Below are positions 1-12,000 of a DNA stretch of 43,097 bases, one piece after another; position 1 is the stretch's first letter; each line of letters starts with the position of its first letter. The DNA is from Hyphochytrium catenoides (Eukaryota > Sar > Hyphochytriomycetes > Hyphochytriales > Hyphochytriaceae), in the NCBI GenBank assembly GCA_900088475.1, contig FLMG01001518.1, positions 1 through 43,097 on the forward strand, written 5' to 3'. The translations under genes and the position numbers were made by a program. The notes below the pieces were generated by a model. The model ran no database searches, was not told the DNA's origin, and was given only the letters and a program-made list of their open reading frames with translations.

Positions 1-1070
1 CGCACATTCCTGTTTTCAGACCCTTGACCTAAAGGCCAAGGGCACTAGTTCTTCCAATAACAGACGAAGACTCCTCAGACTTCGCAGCAGAAGAGCAGAG
101 ATTATTATGGAGACTAATAACGGACTATGGCCTGATGATCAGCAGAGTCGCCCATATCGTTGGGTTATCTGATGGTCACAAGGTTCTTACCGACTGCTTT
201 GGGTGGGACTAATCTCCATCTAGTGTCGTAGTAGTAGTAGGTGCGAGCAGGAGGTAGCCAAGAGGAGCCTTCTTATGAGCGCCAGATATCACTAGAGATA
301 GTAGTATAAACTGAGCGCCATGTGGTCTCTTCGTGCTCGCAAGCCCTTTTTCTATGGCGACCAACCTTTCAGACCAAAGAAGCTAGCTATCTATTATGCA
401 GCACAAGGACAGTGAGATGTGGGATGCGCTCGAACAAAAGAGTAAAGACCACAAGCAGCAGGCTACCTAACCTAAGACTTCGGCAAGAGGGTGACTGATG
501 CGAGGCGGAACCCTCACAAAGAGAGAGAGAGAAGCTCTGCATGCGCTGTTGAATATTTTGTCTGCCAGGCTCCTACCAATGTACAGCCTCAAAGTAACTC
601 CTGCAGGCAAAGCAAGAGCCCCCCGAGCTGGTTGTTGCCACTGCCATGGTTTGGACACCTTCAGCCTTCTACTACTATTCCTTCTTCGTGTGAAGCGGGT
701 GTTCACTTCTTCAATGCTTCTGCACTGCCGTCGCTTCTGCAACTTGCGATGACCCGAAATGGCAGCTTGGAAACCGCCCATCAAAAAGAAAGAATAGGTC
801 TCCGACAGGCTCATCCCCTCATCTTCCTACCTTTTGCTTGAGAGTGGTAGATTGCCCTTAAAGAAGAGGACCTTGAAGCGCGAAGAAGGAAAGTAGCGCG
901 CATCATGTCGTCACCTCGTCATCGCTGCCGTTCGTCGGCCGTGGCTTCTTTCTGTCTTACTTTGTTGTTACTCCCTGTCAAACTTCCAACAACGAGGAAG
1001 TCTGAAAGAATGTCAGGAAGTGGAAGATCAGGGAACCAGGAAAAGAAGAGTGAGAATGTGAGAGAGAGAA

Positions 1071-1121
<51 letters not shown>

Positions 1122-1986
1122 GGTGTCCAAGATCTTTGTAGTCAAGCGGCATAAACCTTCAAATAGAGTATCCTATAGCGCTCCCTATTATTACGCACTC
1201 AAGCCGGTATGCCATATAACCTTGATTGATTATTACTGCTCAAGGTTCTGTTTGCGTGGGTTTGAGGTCTACCTGTGTTTGATTACTTCAGGCAAGTTAA
1301 TTGAGCATAGACAAGGTTACTGGGTTTGCGATTTGATGTGGGTTTGACTTCCCGCCTCCTCTTCCTTGTTGAACATCAAGAAGCAGGAAGCCAAAGAACA
1401 CGAGAAACCAACGAAAACATCTCTTTCACATTCTGGCTCCCTCCATTCATACCTCCTTAACATCATATTCACTTCAATCCTTTCTAGTTCTTACTCTGTC
1501 TCGTAGATACCTTCATCTCTCCCGACTCGTATTGTCCCCTCTTGTTGTCCCTGCCTCTTGCCGTTTTGGCATGGCGAGCAGTGAACCTCTCTCCCCTTCG
1601 TGCAGCGGAAGGGAAGTGATGAGAGCTGCAGATCTTCACATCTCAGCAGCAAACGGAGAGAGACCACGTCTTCACAGACAAGGGCAAGAAGTAGAGAAGA
1701 GAGACACGCGCGCACACCGCTCAGTCCTTTCGCGGGAGAACCGACACTAGACGCCTTGGATACACTGGCCGTTTGGATATACTGGGCCGCTAGTACATTG
1801 GTGGTCAGCGTTGCCATTGCTATTTAGCAAAAAACGCTCTTCTCTTCCCTCAAGACAACATCTCCTGTCACGGTGGCAGCAGCTTTAGTCTCCATAGGAG
1901 GAGGCGTGCTCTCCCTCTCTGTCTGTTTGCTTCTTTTGCGCCAGTTCCCTCTACCACGTCAGAGTAGAAAGTAACATCTACCGAAG
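1..1986. other. No gene recognised
   Basis: Nearly 2 kb in which I see no convincing exon. Short open frames exist on both strands but overlap one another, lack splice-phase support and resemble no family I know. The stretch contains a GA microsatellite near 1063-1120. It may hold the 5' flank and untranslated leader of the ubiquitin-like gene that begins at 1987, or part of a gene lying off the left edge. Confidence 0.5.
1063..1120. repeat. (GA)n microsatellite
   Basis: An almost uninterrupted GA dinucleotide run with occasional AAA interruptions is visible directly. It forces long Ser-Leu or Arg-Glu open frames on the two strands, which are not genes. Confidence 0.9.
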
Positions 1987-2869
1987 ATGACGATGCAGAT
2001 TTTCGCGTCATCGGTAAGACGACCGATTCAGGATAGAGAGAGACACAAGCAACTGATCCGTCTTCTTCTAGGCTGTCTCTTTGTATTCCTTGCTATTCTT
2101 GCAGCCTCCTTGTCAGGCGTCCGAGGTGTCTCTTCCCTCTTAACCAGAAATGACATCCCCTTCCATGTCAAAACCTCTGCACGTCTCTCAGTCCTGCATT
2201 GGAACCCTCGTCCCTAAAGGAGCCAATCTGGCTTTTTCTTATTGCCTGCTTCTCAGCCTGATGGAAGAGTCCTTACAATTGATACCGACGTGCGAGAGAC
2301 CGTAAGCGACGTGAGAGAGAAAATATTGTCAAAGATCAACGAAAGGGAAGAGGAGAGTGTGGGTGGGTTCCTGCTAAGTTGTTCAGGTGAGTTATTCTCA
2401 CAGCACAGCCCTCAGGCCTTTTGATCGCCTTGGGCCGGTCGGCTGTGCGTTGGTGTGCTCTTACGATGTCCGCGCTTCTCTCTTCCTTCCCTCGCAATTT
2501 AAACGTTGTGCTCCAAAGTACAGACTCTCTACATTCCTGTTTCTGACTTTAGATCTCCCTCGTAACTCCATCTAATGCTCTCTGATCGCGCTTCCTCCCT
2601 ATGCAGCTCAGAATAGTTCAAGACTTCGTCTGATTTATGCTGGAAAGCCACTAAGGGATGAACAACAGTTAGCCGAAGTTGGAGTGCAACCAAACAGCAC
2701 TCTCTACATCTTAGGCAAAAGGCCAGGAGGCTGCTTTATTTTCAGCATTTCTATCCTCCTCCTTATCCTCATCGCACTACTTCTTTCAACCTGCACCTGC
2801 GGGCTTAGTTTGGGCATCATCCCTTTCCTCCTTCCGCTTCTATTCATTCTTCCCTGCTTCTTCCTTTGA
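1987..2869 (+). CDS. Ubiquitin-like protein with hydrophobic C-terminal extension
   Basis: Three exons are proposed: 1987-2013, 2257-2386 and 2607-2869. Phases agree at both junctions and give 139 residues. The start is ubiquitin-like: a MQIF strand follows two extra residues (the second ATG at 1993 would start exactly at MQIF). Next come a TITLEV-like strand, an xVxxKI helix, an insertion of about ten residues, then RLIYAGKPLRDE, matching ubiquitin's RLIFAGKQLED with the K48 equivalent kept. STLYILGKRPGG matches ubiquitin's last 12 residues in length, so the Gly-Gly sits at the ubiquitin C-terminus position. About 38 further residues are strongly hydrophobic and could form one or two membrane helices. 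That tail is T/C-rich like local introns, and an acceptor-like site lies at 2878, so it could be intronic. The Ubl fold is well supported; the tail is not. Confidence 0.7.
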
Positions 2870-3456
2870 TCTTGACAGCCAAGAGTCACGAGTTTGCCAA
2901 GACACATTCTGTCACAGGAAGATGACATCGCGGCTTCTTCCTGCTGCAGAGCCATCCCTATGATCCAAGACTTCCCCTGTCTCTGAGCCTCTTTCTCTAT
3001 GTATTGCTTTGGATTTATCCGTTGAGCCCACTGAGGGGATCACTTCTTTGGCTCATGCTCTCTCTTGTTATCTTCTTCTCCGCGCTGTATTATCTTTGTT
3101 GAGCCTGGGCTATCTTACCTTAGATGGTGGGTGCAAGTGGCTCTCCTCGGCGGAGTGAGCACAGGTCGCTGGTATCGTCTCTTCCGCGGGCAGCCTCCTC
3201 TCCTTATTACAGCCCGTTTCCTCCGTCCCATTCCGTTCGCTGCTGTGTGCCTCTTTCCTTTTACATAGCTGAGCTTATAAAGTACTGAACGAAGCGTCAG
3301 AAGCTGTTACCTGAGTTGGCCTTGGTTGTTATTTATTGCATATCCGTGCTCCCATTTTCTTCCATGTAGGCGAATATTGATAGTTATATGAGGAATCTGT
3401 CTATCATGGATGGCAAATAGCGGCTAACGTCAAACATGCAGCCGAATATCTTGCGC

Positions 3457-3495
<39 letters not shown>

Positions 3496-3752
3496 NNNNC
3501 TTCTCTCCACTCTCTCCCTGCTTTTGCTCTTTCTTCCTTGCTCTCTCTCGCTCTCTTGTCATCAAGATCTGGTCCGTTTTATGCCGACATGCTACAACCT
3601 TGTGCTCTACAACCTTGTGCTCTGTCAGCTCCTGGCTGGGGAGAAAAAGTCATCGTCTGCACATCTGAGATGCTAGGAAGTCAAGTTCTTGCCTTGGGAC
3701 GGACGCTCTAGGGCAAATTGATCGCGCCATCGATCGACTTGAAGAGTGCAGA
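2870..3752. other. Intergenic or 5' flank, with CT tract and assembly gap
   Basis: No gene is supported. A hydrophobic open frame near 2970-3270 has no splice or homology support. A (CT)n run at about 3461-3495 is followed by four Ns at 3496-3499, showing an unresolved microsatellite length. The stretch probably holds the promoter and leader of the EH-domain gene. Confidence 0.5.
3461..3499. repeat. (CT)n microsatellite ending in an N gap
   Basis: A perfect CT dinucleotide run is interrupted by NNNN at 3496-3499. The gap indicates that the assembler could not size the repeat, so coordinates downstream may be off by an unknown amount in the real chromosome. Confidence 0.95.
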
Positions 3753-5787
3753 ATGGCAGGTAGAGAGGATATACTCTGTCTCTGTGCGTGTCTATCTGTC
3801 TCCTCCTCTTTCACTCTCTCGTGTCTGCCACCGTCCCTTCTGACCCTTCGGCATCCAGCCAGCCTCTACAGAGGTTTTCACCTTCAACCCTATCATCCTT
3901 TCTCTGGTCCGTACCGCTGTCACACTTAGGAATCTAAGTGCTCATTCTTTTCCTCTCTCTCTCTCTCATCCTCTCCGCTCGTGGGTGCCTCTTGTCCAGC
4001 CTACAGCCCTGAGTCCAAGGAGGAAAGAGAGTACTATGATCTTCTCTTCTGCGTAGCAGACGAGGATGGTCAGGAGAGACTCCATGGACAGGCGGCAGTG
4101 ACGTTCTTTCAGAAGTCGGGGTTGCCGGTGGAAGACTTGAAGCAAGTAAGCTTTCCTCTTCTCCCCTTGTTTTGCCCTTACCTTGGCTTGCCGGCGGACT
4201 TTTTCCTTCACGTGGCAGCTGTGTCTCCTTCGATATGACTCCTTAGCCTGCGAAGCAGAGAGGAAGGGTCCCACCACTTGCACTCTAAACACGTCTACAC
4301 CCCTTACTCTCTCTTCTCCTTCTTCCATCCACCTTTCTCTCTTCGTGCTTCCGTCTCTAACTTCATCCTCTCTCCCTGATTGCCTAAGAGCCCTCTCCAT
4401 ATTGCCTTTCTCTTGCCCTCTTTCTCTCCCTCCCTCTCTCTCTTCATCTGTCTGGCCTTGCTTAGCGTCATCCTTGCTTTACGTTTGCCCTGTCCTTTTC
4501 CTTGCCTTGCCCTGCCCTGTAGTCTGCCTTGCGTTGTGTCTCTTAAGGTGCCAGGTTATCTCATTCCCACTTAGCCTCTTACTCACTCTTGCGCCGCCGT
4601 TTTCTTCTTTCCTTTCTCCCTTAGATTTGGGACCTCTCAGACCGAGATGGAAAGGGATTTCTTACTCGAGACGAGTTCTACCTTTCCATGCGCCTCATCT
4701 CTCTGCGTCAAGCCGGCTTGGACCTCTCAGACTCCACTCCCACGCCTCTTGCAAAGCTTGAGGGATGCCCGGATCCTCCCCCACTGCCCTCCATTCCCTC
4801 TGACGTGTGGGAGGTCGCAGAAGAGCAGATTGCCAAGTATGAGCAAGCGTTTAAGACTCTAGATAGCGATGGAGACGGCTTCGTGATGGGAGGAGAGGCA
4901 GTCCCAGTGTTTAAGCTGTCAGGGCTTCCTCGAGAGGTGAGGGAACCATGTATTCTGTCGTCTTCTGCCTCTCTTCCTGCTTGACCCTGCTCGGCTGACG
5001 TTCTAAGTTGGGCACGGCCCAGATGCTCTTCCTCTCTATCGCCCTCTCGTTTTACCTCTCTTCAATTTATGTCGTAGAACTTCGTCTGGCTCAGTTTTTC
5101 AATTTCTCTGTCCCCGTCCACTCTCGGTTGGTTCTCCTATCTTGTCTCCTTCTCTTCCTCATGGGCTCTCCATACGTGACAACATCAACGTTTAGCTTCT
5201 CTCACTTGTCTCTCTCTCTCTCAGTATGTCTCTCTTCCTCTGGCTCTCTGTTCCTCACTCTCTATCTATCACTATGTCTCCTTCTTTCTCATTCCCTCTT
5301 TCTTTTCTCTTTATGACTCTCACTCTTCCTTCTGTTTTGGCTATACGCCGCACGACCTCTTTACTCTCTCTGCAGACACTGAAGAGCATCTGGTCTGTTT
5401 GCGATCGAGGCAACAAGGGGAAGCTCGACGAGGAAGAGTTCCTCGTAGCTATGCAGCTCACTTACTACGCGAAGGGTGGCCGGCCTATACCTAGAGTCAT
5501 TCCGCTTTCTCTGATCGGTAAGGTTCCTCCTAGAATTGTTACTCTCTCTCTTGCTCTTTCTCTTTCTCCCTGTCTCTATCTTATGTGTAATGGCATCTTT
5601 CATTATCCGTCTTCTGATTGCTCTACGTCTCCCTGTGTATCTCTTTCCCTCTCTCTCCCTCTCTCTTTTACGCCCTCTCTCTCTCGTGATGGCCTTTTTC
5701 AAGTTGCTTAGACTCTGTCTGTCTGCAATTCGTGTCTCAATCTGGTTTCCCTATTAGGTGACATACCTCGCATTACACCCCTCAATG

Positions 5788-5824
<37 letters not shown>

Positions 5825-8800
5825 CTCCTCTTACTTTTTTCCTCTCTCTCCGTCTCCTGTGGCAAACCTGATGAAGACGCGATATCCAAACTACGTCCTG
5901 AGAAAAAGAAGGGAGAGAAGAATCAGGGTCAAAACAGTGATTTCGGAGATTTCTCTACTATGGGGAACCTCGCAACAGATGCTACGGGAGGCGTATCTCC
6001 TCCTCCTGCCGCCCTAACAGCCGATGATAACGCTTCTTTCTCCTCTTTTCCTTCTCTTCCTGCTTCGGCCTCTCTCTTAAGTGTCAAGAGTGACGCAAAT
6101 GATTTGTTGGCATTTTCACCTCCGCCACCTTCCTCTGGTTCTAAGCAAGAACCCACAGTCCCTTATCCTTCATTAGCTCCTGCTCCTGCTGCACCTTCTT
6201 CACTGTCTACAATGAGAAGTGATGGAAATGATCTCCTGGCCTTTCCTTCTCCTCCAGCCCCTTCGACCAAGTTAGATGCCTCCGCACCTCTTTCCTTCCA
6301 ACCTCCTTCTCTATCCTCTTCCACATCACTCGCTTCCCCTGCAGAGGCCTATCCTCCTAAAAGGATCAAGAAGGAAGCAGAAGGGGGAGATAGAGGACGA
6401 AATCTTCTCTTGGAAGAAGTAGATGCTTTAAGTGTGATTCTGGCCAATCAAGAGGATCTGCTGCCTCTGGCCTCTGCTGACAAGACAGAGGAGCTACGAG
6501 AGGGAGCAAAACGCACGCCCTGGCATAACTCAATGGAGAATATGGTTGACTTTATCGATGCAGAGGTAGGCGCCTAACTCTATGCATTAGGCAGCACCGA
6601 CTAAGTGAGAGGCGGAGGAATTCTCGAAGGGTCAAATGAGAGTAAATAGGGAAGACTGCAATAGAGAGAAAAAAGCAGGAGGAGAGAGAAACTCACGATC
6701 AAGCACCCGTTTGCCGAAGAGGGAGATAATAGGCAAGCTAGAAACTAGTCGGTAGACTCTGTACAGCCCGTGCTCACATTGGCTTTCCTCTTCGCTGTCT
6801 GAACAGAAAGCAATACGAACGCAGACTCTCTCTTATATCAACGAGCTCCTCTCTACATCCCTTTCTTCTCTTTCTAGCCTCAAGAGGGAGCTTAAAGCAC
6901 AAGAGGAAGAGCTTTCAGATCTTCCATCGCTTGACAGTATGAGGGCGGAAAGAGAGACAATCATGCAACTCATTCAAAGAATCGCGGAAGACAGAGAAAA
7001 GAGAGTAGATAAGACAAGAGTAACAACCAAGAGAGCCGATGAGGGCGAGAAGCTTCTTTCAACGCTCACAGAACTCTTGGGACAACTCAAGGAGGAGCAG
7101 AGAAGCACCAGCGCCATGTACACTTCCGCCTTGACCAATAGTATCACACAGCGAGGGCAGCAGCAAGTAGAAGAGACATGGCAGCAGAAAGAGAAAGAAG
7201 CCCCAGTACCAAGAGCAGTCGGTTCAAAGGTAATGGGAACCGATATCTCGCTAGCTAGGTGGCCTTTAATGTCTCCAGTTAAGTTTCATATACCTCTCAA
7301 CGCTAACGCTCTTGCCTGCTGCTCTCCTATGCGTAGGGGTCGGAAGCTTCTATCTTTGATAGCGCTTTTAGCTTTCCAAATTCTGCTAGTGCTGCTTCTT
7401 CGGGCTTCTCAGTGGACAAAGCCCAGAGCAGCAGCATTGATAAGAGTTCAGAAAAGATGGAATTCTTTGCCATGTCTTCAGCTTCGCCTCCCTCGGTTCC
7501 CAACTCATCCTCCCAATCCACAATCTCACCGGTCGCCGCACAGGATCAGGATCCATTCTCTTCTGGGGCACAGCAAAGAGTGGAAGTATTTACCACGATC
7601 CAGAACGGCACTGGTAGGCTTTCTGCCCCTTGTCCCTACGTGATACTAAGCAGCTTCTTTATTCCTGTCTCCCTTTTGGTTTCTCTTCTCTTCATTCTCT
7701 CTCTGTCTCTCGACCTTTCTCTCTCTCGTTCTCTCTCTCGCTCACTCTGTGTATTTGCTATTGCCATCTACCGTCGTACACGGTATCTATTGAAGTTTTT
7801 TTATGGTATCTTCCTTTTGCTGAGGGCCTCGGTACCATCCCGTTAACCTCTTTCTTCCAACCAGGCCCGCCATTCCCATCCACTAAGTTAATGGCTGTAG
7901 ATGCCTTTCCAGACTTCGATGACGCTTTTCCAGATGGAGCAGAAGATGACGCCTTTGCTGGGTTCAATGAACCGCCAACCTTTGGAGGCGTGGTCCCTGA
8001 AAAGGACGAGACAGAAAAGACGCCTGCACCAGCCTTTCTTCCTTTTCCCTCTCCCTCCATGGGAGAAACTTCATCTTCGTCATATGACAAAGAAAAGGGT
8101 CAGGAAACAGACTATGGCGTTCTAGCTTGTGGCTCCCTTCCATCTCCTGGCGCAGCTGGCTTTGCTAGCTTTGATGCTTTCCAGACTGATGAGCAACGTC
8201 TAGATAGACCGCCATCCGGTACCTCTACACAGGGTCCCTTCGCATCTGCGGCAGGTGAGTTGGAGACACTTAAGCAGCAAACTAATCCAATGTTGTCTTA
8301 GACTGGCTTATCGCGTGGATGTACTGAAACGCTCCCTGGTTCTGATGGCATGCATCTCCTTTTTCTGTTCTGACTCCCTACTTATTACTTTGAAACAATC
8401 GTCTTGATCTCTACCCCCTCTCTTCTTTTTTAATTGTAGGCCCTCTTCCTGTAGAAGGCTTTGCTGCCTTTGAAAGCACATCAGCCGCTTTCGAGCCCTC
8501 AATGACTGTCTCACCTGTCCCTACAGCTGGAGGTGATGGTGAGTGGCACGACATACGAGTAACGAAAATGAAGACTCTTTAGAGGGCCGGAAAGCGTAGT
8601 CGATGAGAATAGGGGCGTACACAGAAAAGAGAGAGAGGGTGACAAAAGAAAGAGCTGCGGACCAGTTAGAACCAGCCACGAGGTCAACGACTGATGCTCT
8701 CCCCTGCTATATAATGGTAGACTTCTTTGCAGGCTTCACTGCGAGCTCCGTGACAGGCCCCACCGTCAGCAACGAAGACGCGGGCTCAAAAGAGAAAGGA

Positions 8801-8839
8801 GACGAGAGCCTAGCACCTTTCGAGGTCAACTGGAGTTAG
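3753..8839 (+). CDS. Dual EH-domain endocytic adaptor (Eps15/Pan1-like)
   Basis: Eleven exons: 3753-3759, 4000-4145, 4625-4936, 5376-5517, 5877-6565, 6807-7229, 7337-7613, 7865-8254, 8440-8538, 8733-8839, with one more boundary uncertain by a base near 8440. Phases agree throughout and give about 863 residues. Two EH domains occupy residues about 12-75 and 113-198. Each has the Leu-Pro...Leu...IW core and an EF-hand-like loop (DRDGKGFLTRDEF; DRGNKGKLDEEEF). EH domains bind NPF-type peptides. A low-complexity Ser/Pro region follows with two copies of NDLLAF, then a helical, probably coiled-coil segment (about 433-573). The C-terminal part repeats DAF, FxxF and FASF motifs of the kind that bind clathrin/AP2 adaptors. 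The layout (two EH, coiled coil, adaptor motifs) is that of Eps15, Ede1 and plant EH/Pan1 proteins, so a clathrin-endocytosis role at the plasma membrane is inferred. The first coding exon has only seven bases. Confidence 0.88.
5799..5824. repeat. Intronic (CT)n tract
   Basis: A CT run inside the intron between 5517 and 5877 of the EH-domain gene. It appears to serve as an extended polypyrimidine tract; the only AG before the next exon is at 5875-5876. Confidence 0.85.
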
Positions 8840-9070
8840 AGAAGCATGATGCTTGCTTGCGATGTATTATTTTGGACAATGCATTTACAATCCCAACTTA
8901 TAAGGCCGGTAGAGTGGGATAAGTTTGTGAGGCGAGACGGCTTTCGCGGCCCTCTAACCCTGAGGCTTCTAGGAGGAGAATGGTGGAAGAGGGTGGAGAT
9001 AAAGGAGGAGAAGAGGTTCAATTGAGGAGCCCACTATTCCTCGTAGGGCTAACCAACGGTTCTCCTTAGT
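8840..9070. other. Short convergent intergenic gap
   Basis: About 230 bases separate the stop codons of two convergent genes (EH-domain adaptor on the plus strand, WDR27 on the minus strand). It must contain both 3' untranslated regions and poly(A) sites. I see no other element. Confidence 0.6.
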
Positions 9071-12000
9071 CTATAGCTCCACATCGGTGTAGAACCTGAC
9101 CGTGCTGTCATAAGACGCCGATAGAAGCTGCGGGAATTTGGGGCTGAACTCCACGGCAGCAACTGTGTCGGTATGCCCTGAGAGACGCTGCAGCAATGAG
9201 CCTGTCCGCATGTCATACAGGCAAGCCGCTTTGTCTTCTGAACCTGAAGGCCAAATTAGGACGGACAACAGAGTCAGAATAGTTGTCTTAGCCACTTTTT
9301 ACAAAGACTCCCTTGCTCGGAGTAATTCACTAGACTTAGCGTTGAGATTACCCAGCCAAGGTTAGGACGCCGTGGTATTCGCTCTTACTCAACTGCGCGA
9401 GGTGGCATTTACCTGTGGCAATGTATCTTCTACATGGGCTAAAGCTCACGCCAATACGGTGTACTCTGTTACTATGACCGCTAAACTGTGCCGCTGCTTT
9501 CCGAGAGCGAAGGTCCCAAAGCTTCACAGTCCCATCGAGGGCCGATGATAAGAACCTGTCTTCTTCTCCGGGGGAAGGAGAGGAGTACTGAGAGGGAGAT
9601 GGAAGTCTAACCGTGTGGATGGCCCTAGAGTGTGTTTCTCTCTCTTCAAAGGAGTGGATAACCTGTTGCGTGTTGACATCTAATAGCTTGATTGTCTTAT
9701 TGCTGCACGAGAGGACCACAAGATGGGAGAGGAAGGAAGATATACAGTCGAAGGAGGTGATGCTTTGAGCGTCGGAGGGAGAGAACTCTGCCACCGCTTT
9801 ATATCGACTGTTATTGGCCAGTCGATTGAGGTCATCCTTGGGCGTCTGATGAGAGAAAGACAAAAGGAAAGAGAGCGTGAGGGCACTAAGTGACTGAAGG
9901 AGAAGGCCAGGAAGGCACCTTGATTCTTACGCCTCACCTGGTCCACTTGATATTTATACATAAAGATAGACTTTCCGCTTGCCAGGAGTATGAATCTGTC
10001 CAAGTAGAAAAAGGAGCCATCCACGACCTCTGCGTTGTAGGGAGGGTTGGCCTTGTTTTTCACAGCCTTAGAGGACCGGCGACCGCTCTCCGTTGAAGCA
10101 GCTAGGGTCAAACAATCAGCAACGTGACCGAGCTGAGCGCTGTATGTTTTCCTTTTTCCCTTTCTCCTCCTACGCCGTCCCATACCATACATCTCTCCCT
10201 TTTCTCGGTTTCTGTGCCGACAAGTAAACACCATACGTGGCATCTCTCCATCTGCTTCCTTCCCTTTCTCAGAGAATAATCTTTCATTCACCTTTATTTG
10301 AAAGAGAAGTAGTTTTAGCATCCTTGGCCAATGCGGGCATTGAGATGGCTGGGGGCTCGTTCTTTATCCTGAGGACCAAAGGCAAATACTTAACGCTCAG
10401 GTTATCACGGAGAATACGTTCTTCAAGGAAAGAGGCTAATCAGAATGGAGCTGGACAGAGAAGCTCTCAAATTGCCGAGCTTCAACTAAACGAGACCGCG
10501 TACTGAATGAGGGACAGACCCTCAAGAGGAGGCTAGGACAAGTAGAAGAAAAAAGAAAGAACAGGAAATGTCCTAACTTATGGGCGAAGACCAAAGGTGA
10601 GTCTGCTCGACCAGCAATCCAGAGACGGGCTGTGCCATCTGAGGACGTACTGAGCAGCGTATTATTGCTATGGCTCCAGCGAACAGTGTTTACCTAGTGT
10701 ACGCGGGACATCGAGAAGCAGAGACAAGAGTCCATCTAAGTTGAGAGCTCTAACGACAGGAATAGAAATAGGGAGATAAGTAATAATCCGATGCAGCATG
10801 TTAGCGGTTATTGTTAAGTGCTTTATAAAAGCGAGAAGAAGAGCCATTTGGGGAGAAAGGACAGATGCAGAGCGACGGCTCCGTTCCTTAGCCGCCGTGC
10901 TTCACTTCCTGCATCTCACTTAATCGTCATAACATGAGGAGCCCCTTTTCTCTTACTCTGTTGGTGTGGCCGACATAAGTGGTCCCCTCGCCTTTTGACC
11001 TCGCCATCGGTAACCTGACGGTCCGGACCGTGTTATCAACGGAGCAAGTGGCGAGCACAGACGCATCCCTCGAGTAACAAGCCTGAAGAATAGGACCTAG
11101 CAAACCACGAGAGTAAGAAAGAGAAAGAGCAAAATTTCTGGAGAGGAAGAGCATCTCGCAAAAGAGAACAGACAACAAGATGGAGCTAATAAACATATAC
11201 GCAAGCTGCCCACTCTACGGTCAAAAAGCTACTATAGTAAAAACGAAATAAGTGTCAAAGGAGCGGTCCCTAAGGGTAGCGGAAAAGAGAGCGAGAACGG
11301 AGTCAGGGAGAGCGACAGACGGAAAGACCATAACAGGACAGAGAGAGAAGGAGAAAGAAGAAGAGAGCGAAAGAAGAAGAAAAAAGGATAGAGGCCTGTT
11401 ACAGAGACAGAGTAGCGAGGCAGAGGGCGTGTGTGTGAGACAGAGATGAGGCTCACCAGAGTGCAAGCTTCCCTTAGGGAGATTATTCTTGCTCTGTGCA
11501 TAGCGCAGTAGCCCACAGTTCATTGGATACTGGTGCTCCAAACTGTCGAGAGGATCCTCCTTGCCCTGGTTACCCTGCTGGTTATTGTTGCCTTGGGTCT
11601 GATTCCCTGATCCCCGTTTTCTTGGTGGCTTCTTAGCCTTTGCACCTCCTAGAGGTACAGGAGGTGGGCCTGGTGTACCGATGGACGTGAATATGAGAAG
11701 CTGGAAGAAGAGGCAGACGATGTTCCTCTCTCAGGCTTTGACTCTGGTCCGGCTTTTCTCTCCTGTCCACATTCTCTTCCTTCAACTCTCCCCTTCACAT
11801 CTATTACATGTCACACCACTTCACGTAAGGTTTTTATCCTCTGGCTTCGCGTTATTTCCTTCCTTGCTGTCTATGCCTATTATCGGCTCGACCTCTACCC
11901 TCGGCCACTATCCTCAATCCAATTTCTTCTTTGAGGCCTGTGTACAGGGTGCATTCCCTCTGTCAACAATAGGGATAGAGATACCTGCTCCATAGCCAGA

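Noticed and set aside
467-841. Overlapping 115-116 codon frames on opposite strands
   Set aside because: No family similarity, no splice context, and mutual overlap make both unlikely.
905-1152. Open frames of Arg-Glu or Ser-Leu repeats on both strands
   Set aside because: They are products of the GA microsatellite and have no non-repeat coding support.
2970-3270. Hydrophobic plus-strand frames after the ubiquitin-like gene
   Set aside because: T/C-rich non-coding sequence translates as hydrophobic residues; no splice or family support.
4183-4761. 192-codon plus-strand frame rich in Ser, Leu and Pro
   Set aside because: It is mostly the pyrimidine-rich intron between EH-domain exons; the true exon at 4625 is read in another frame.
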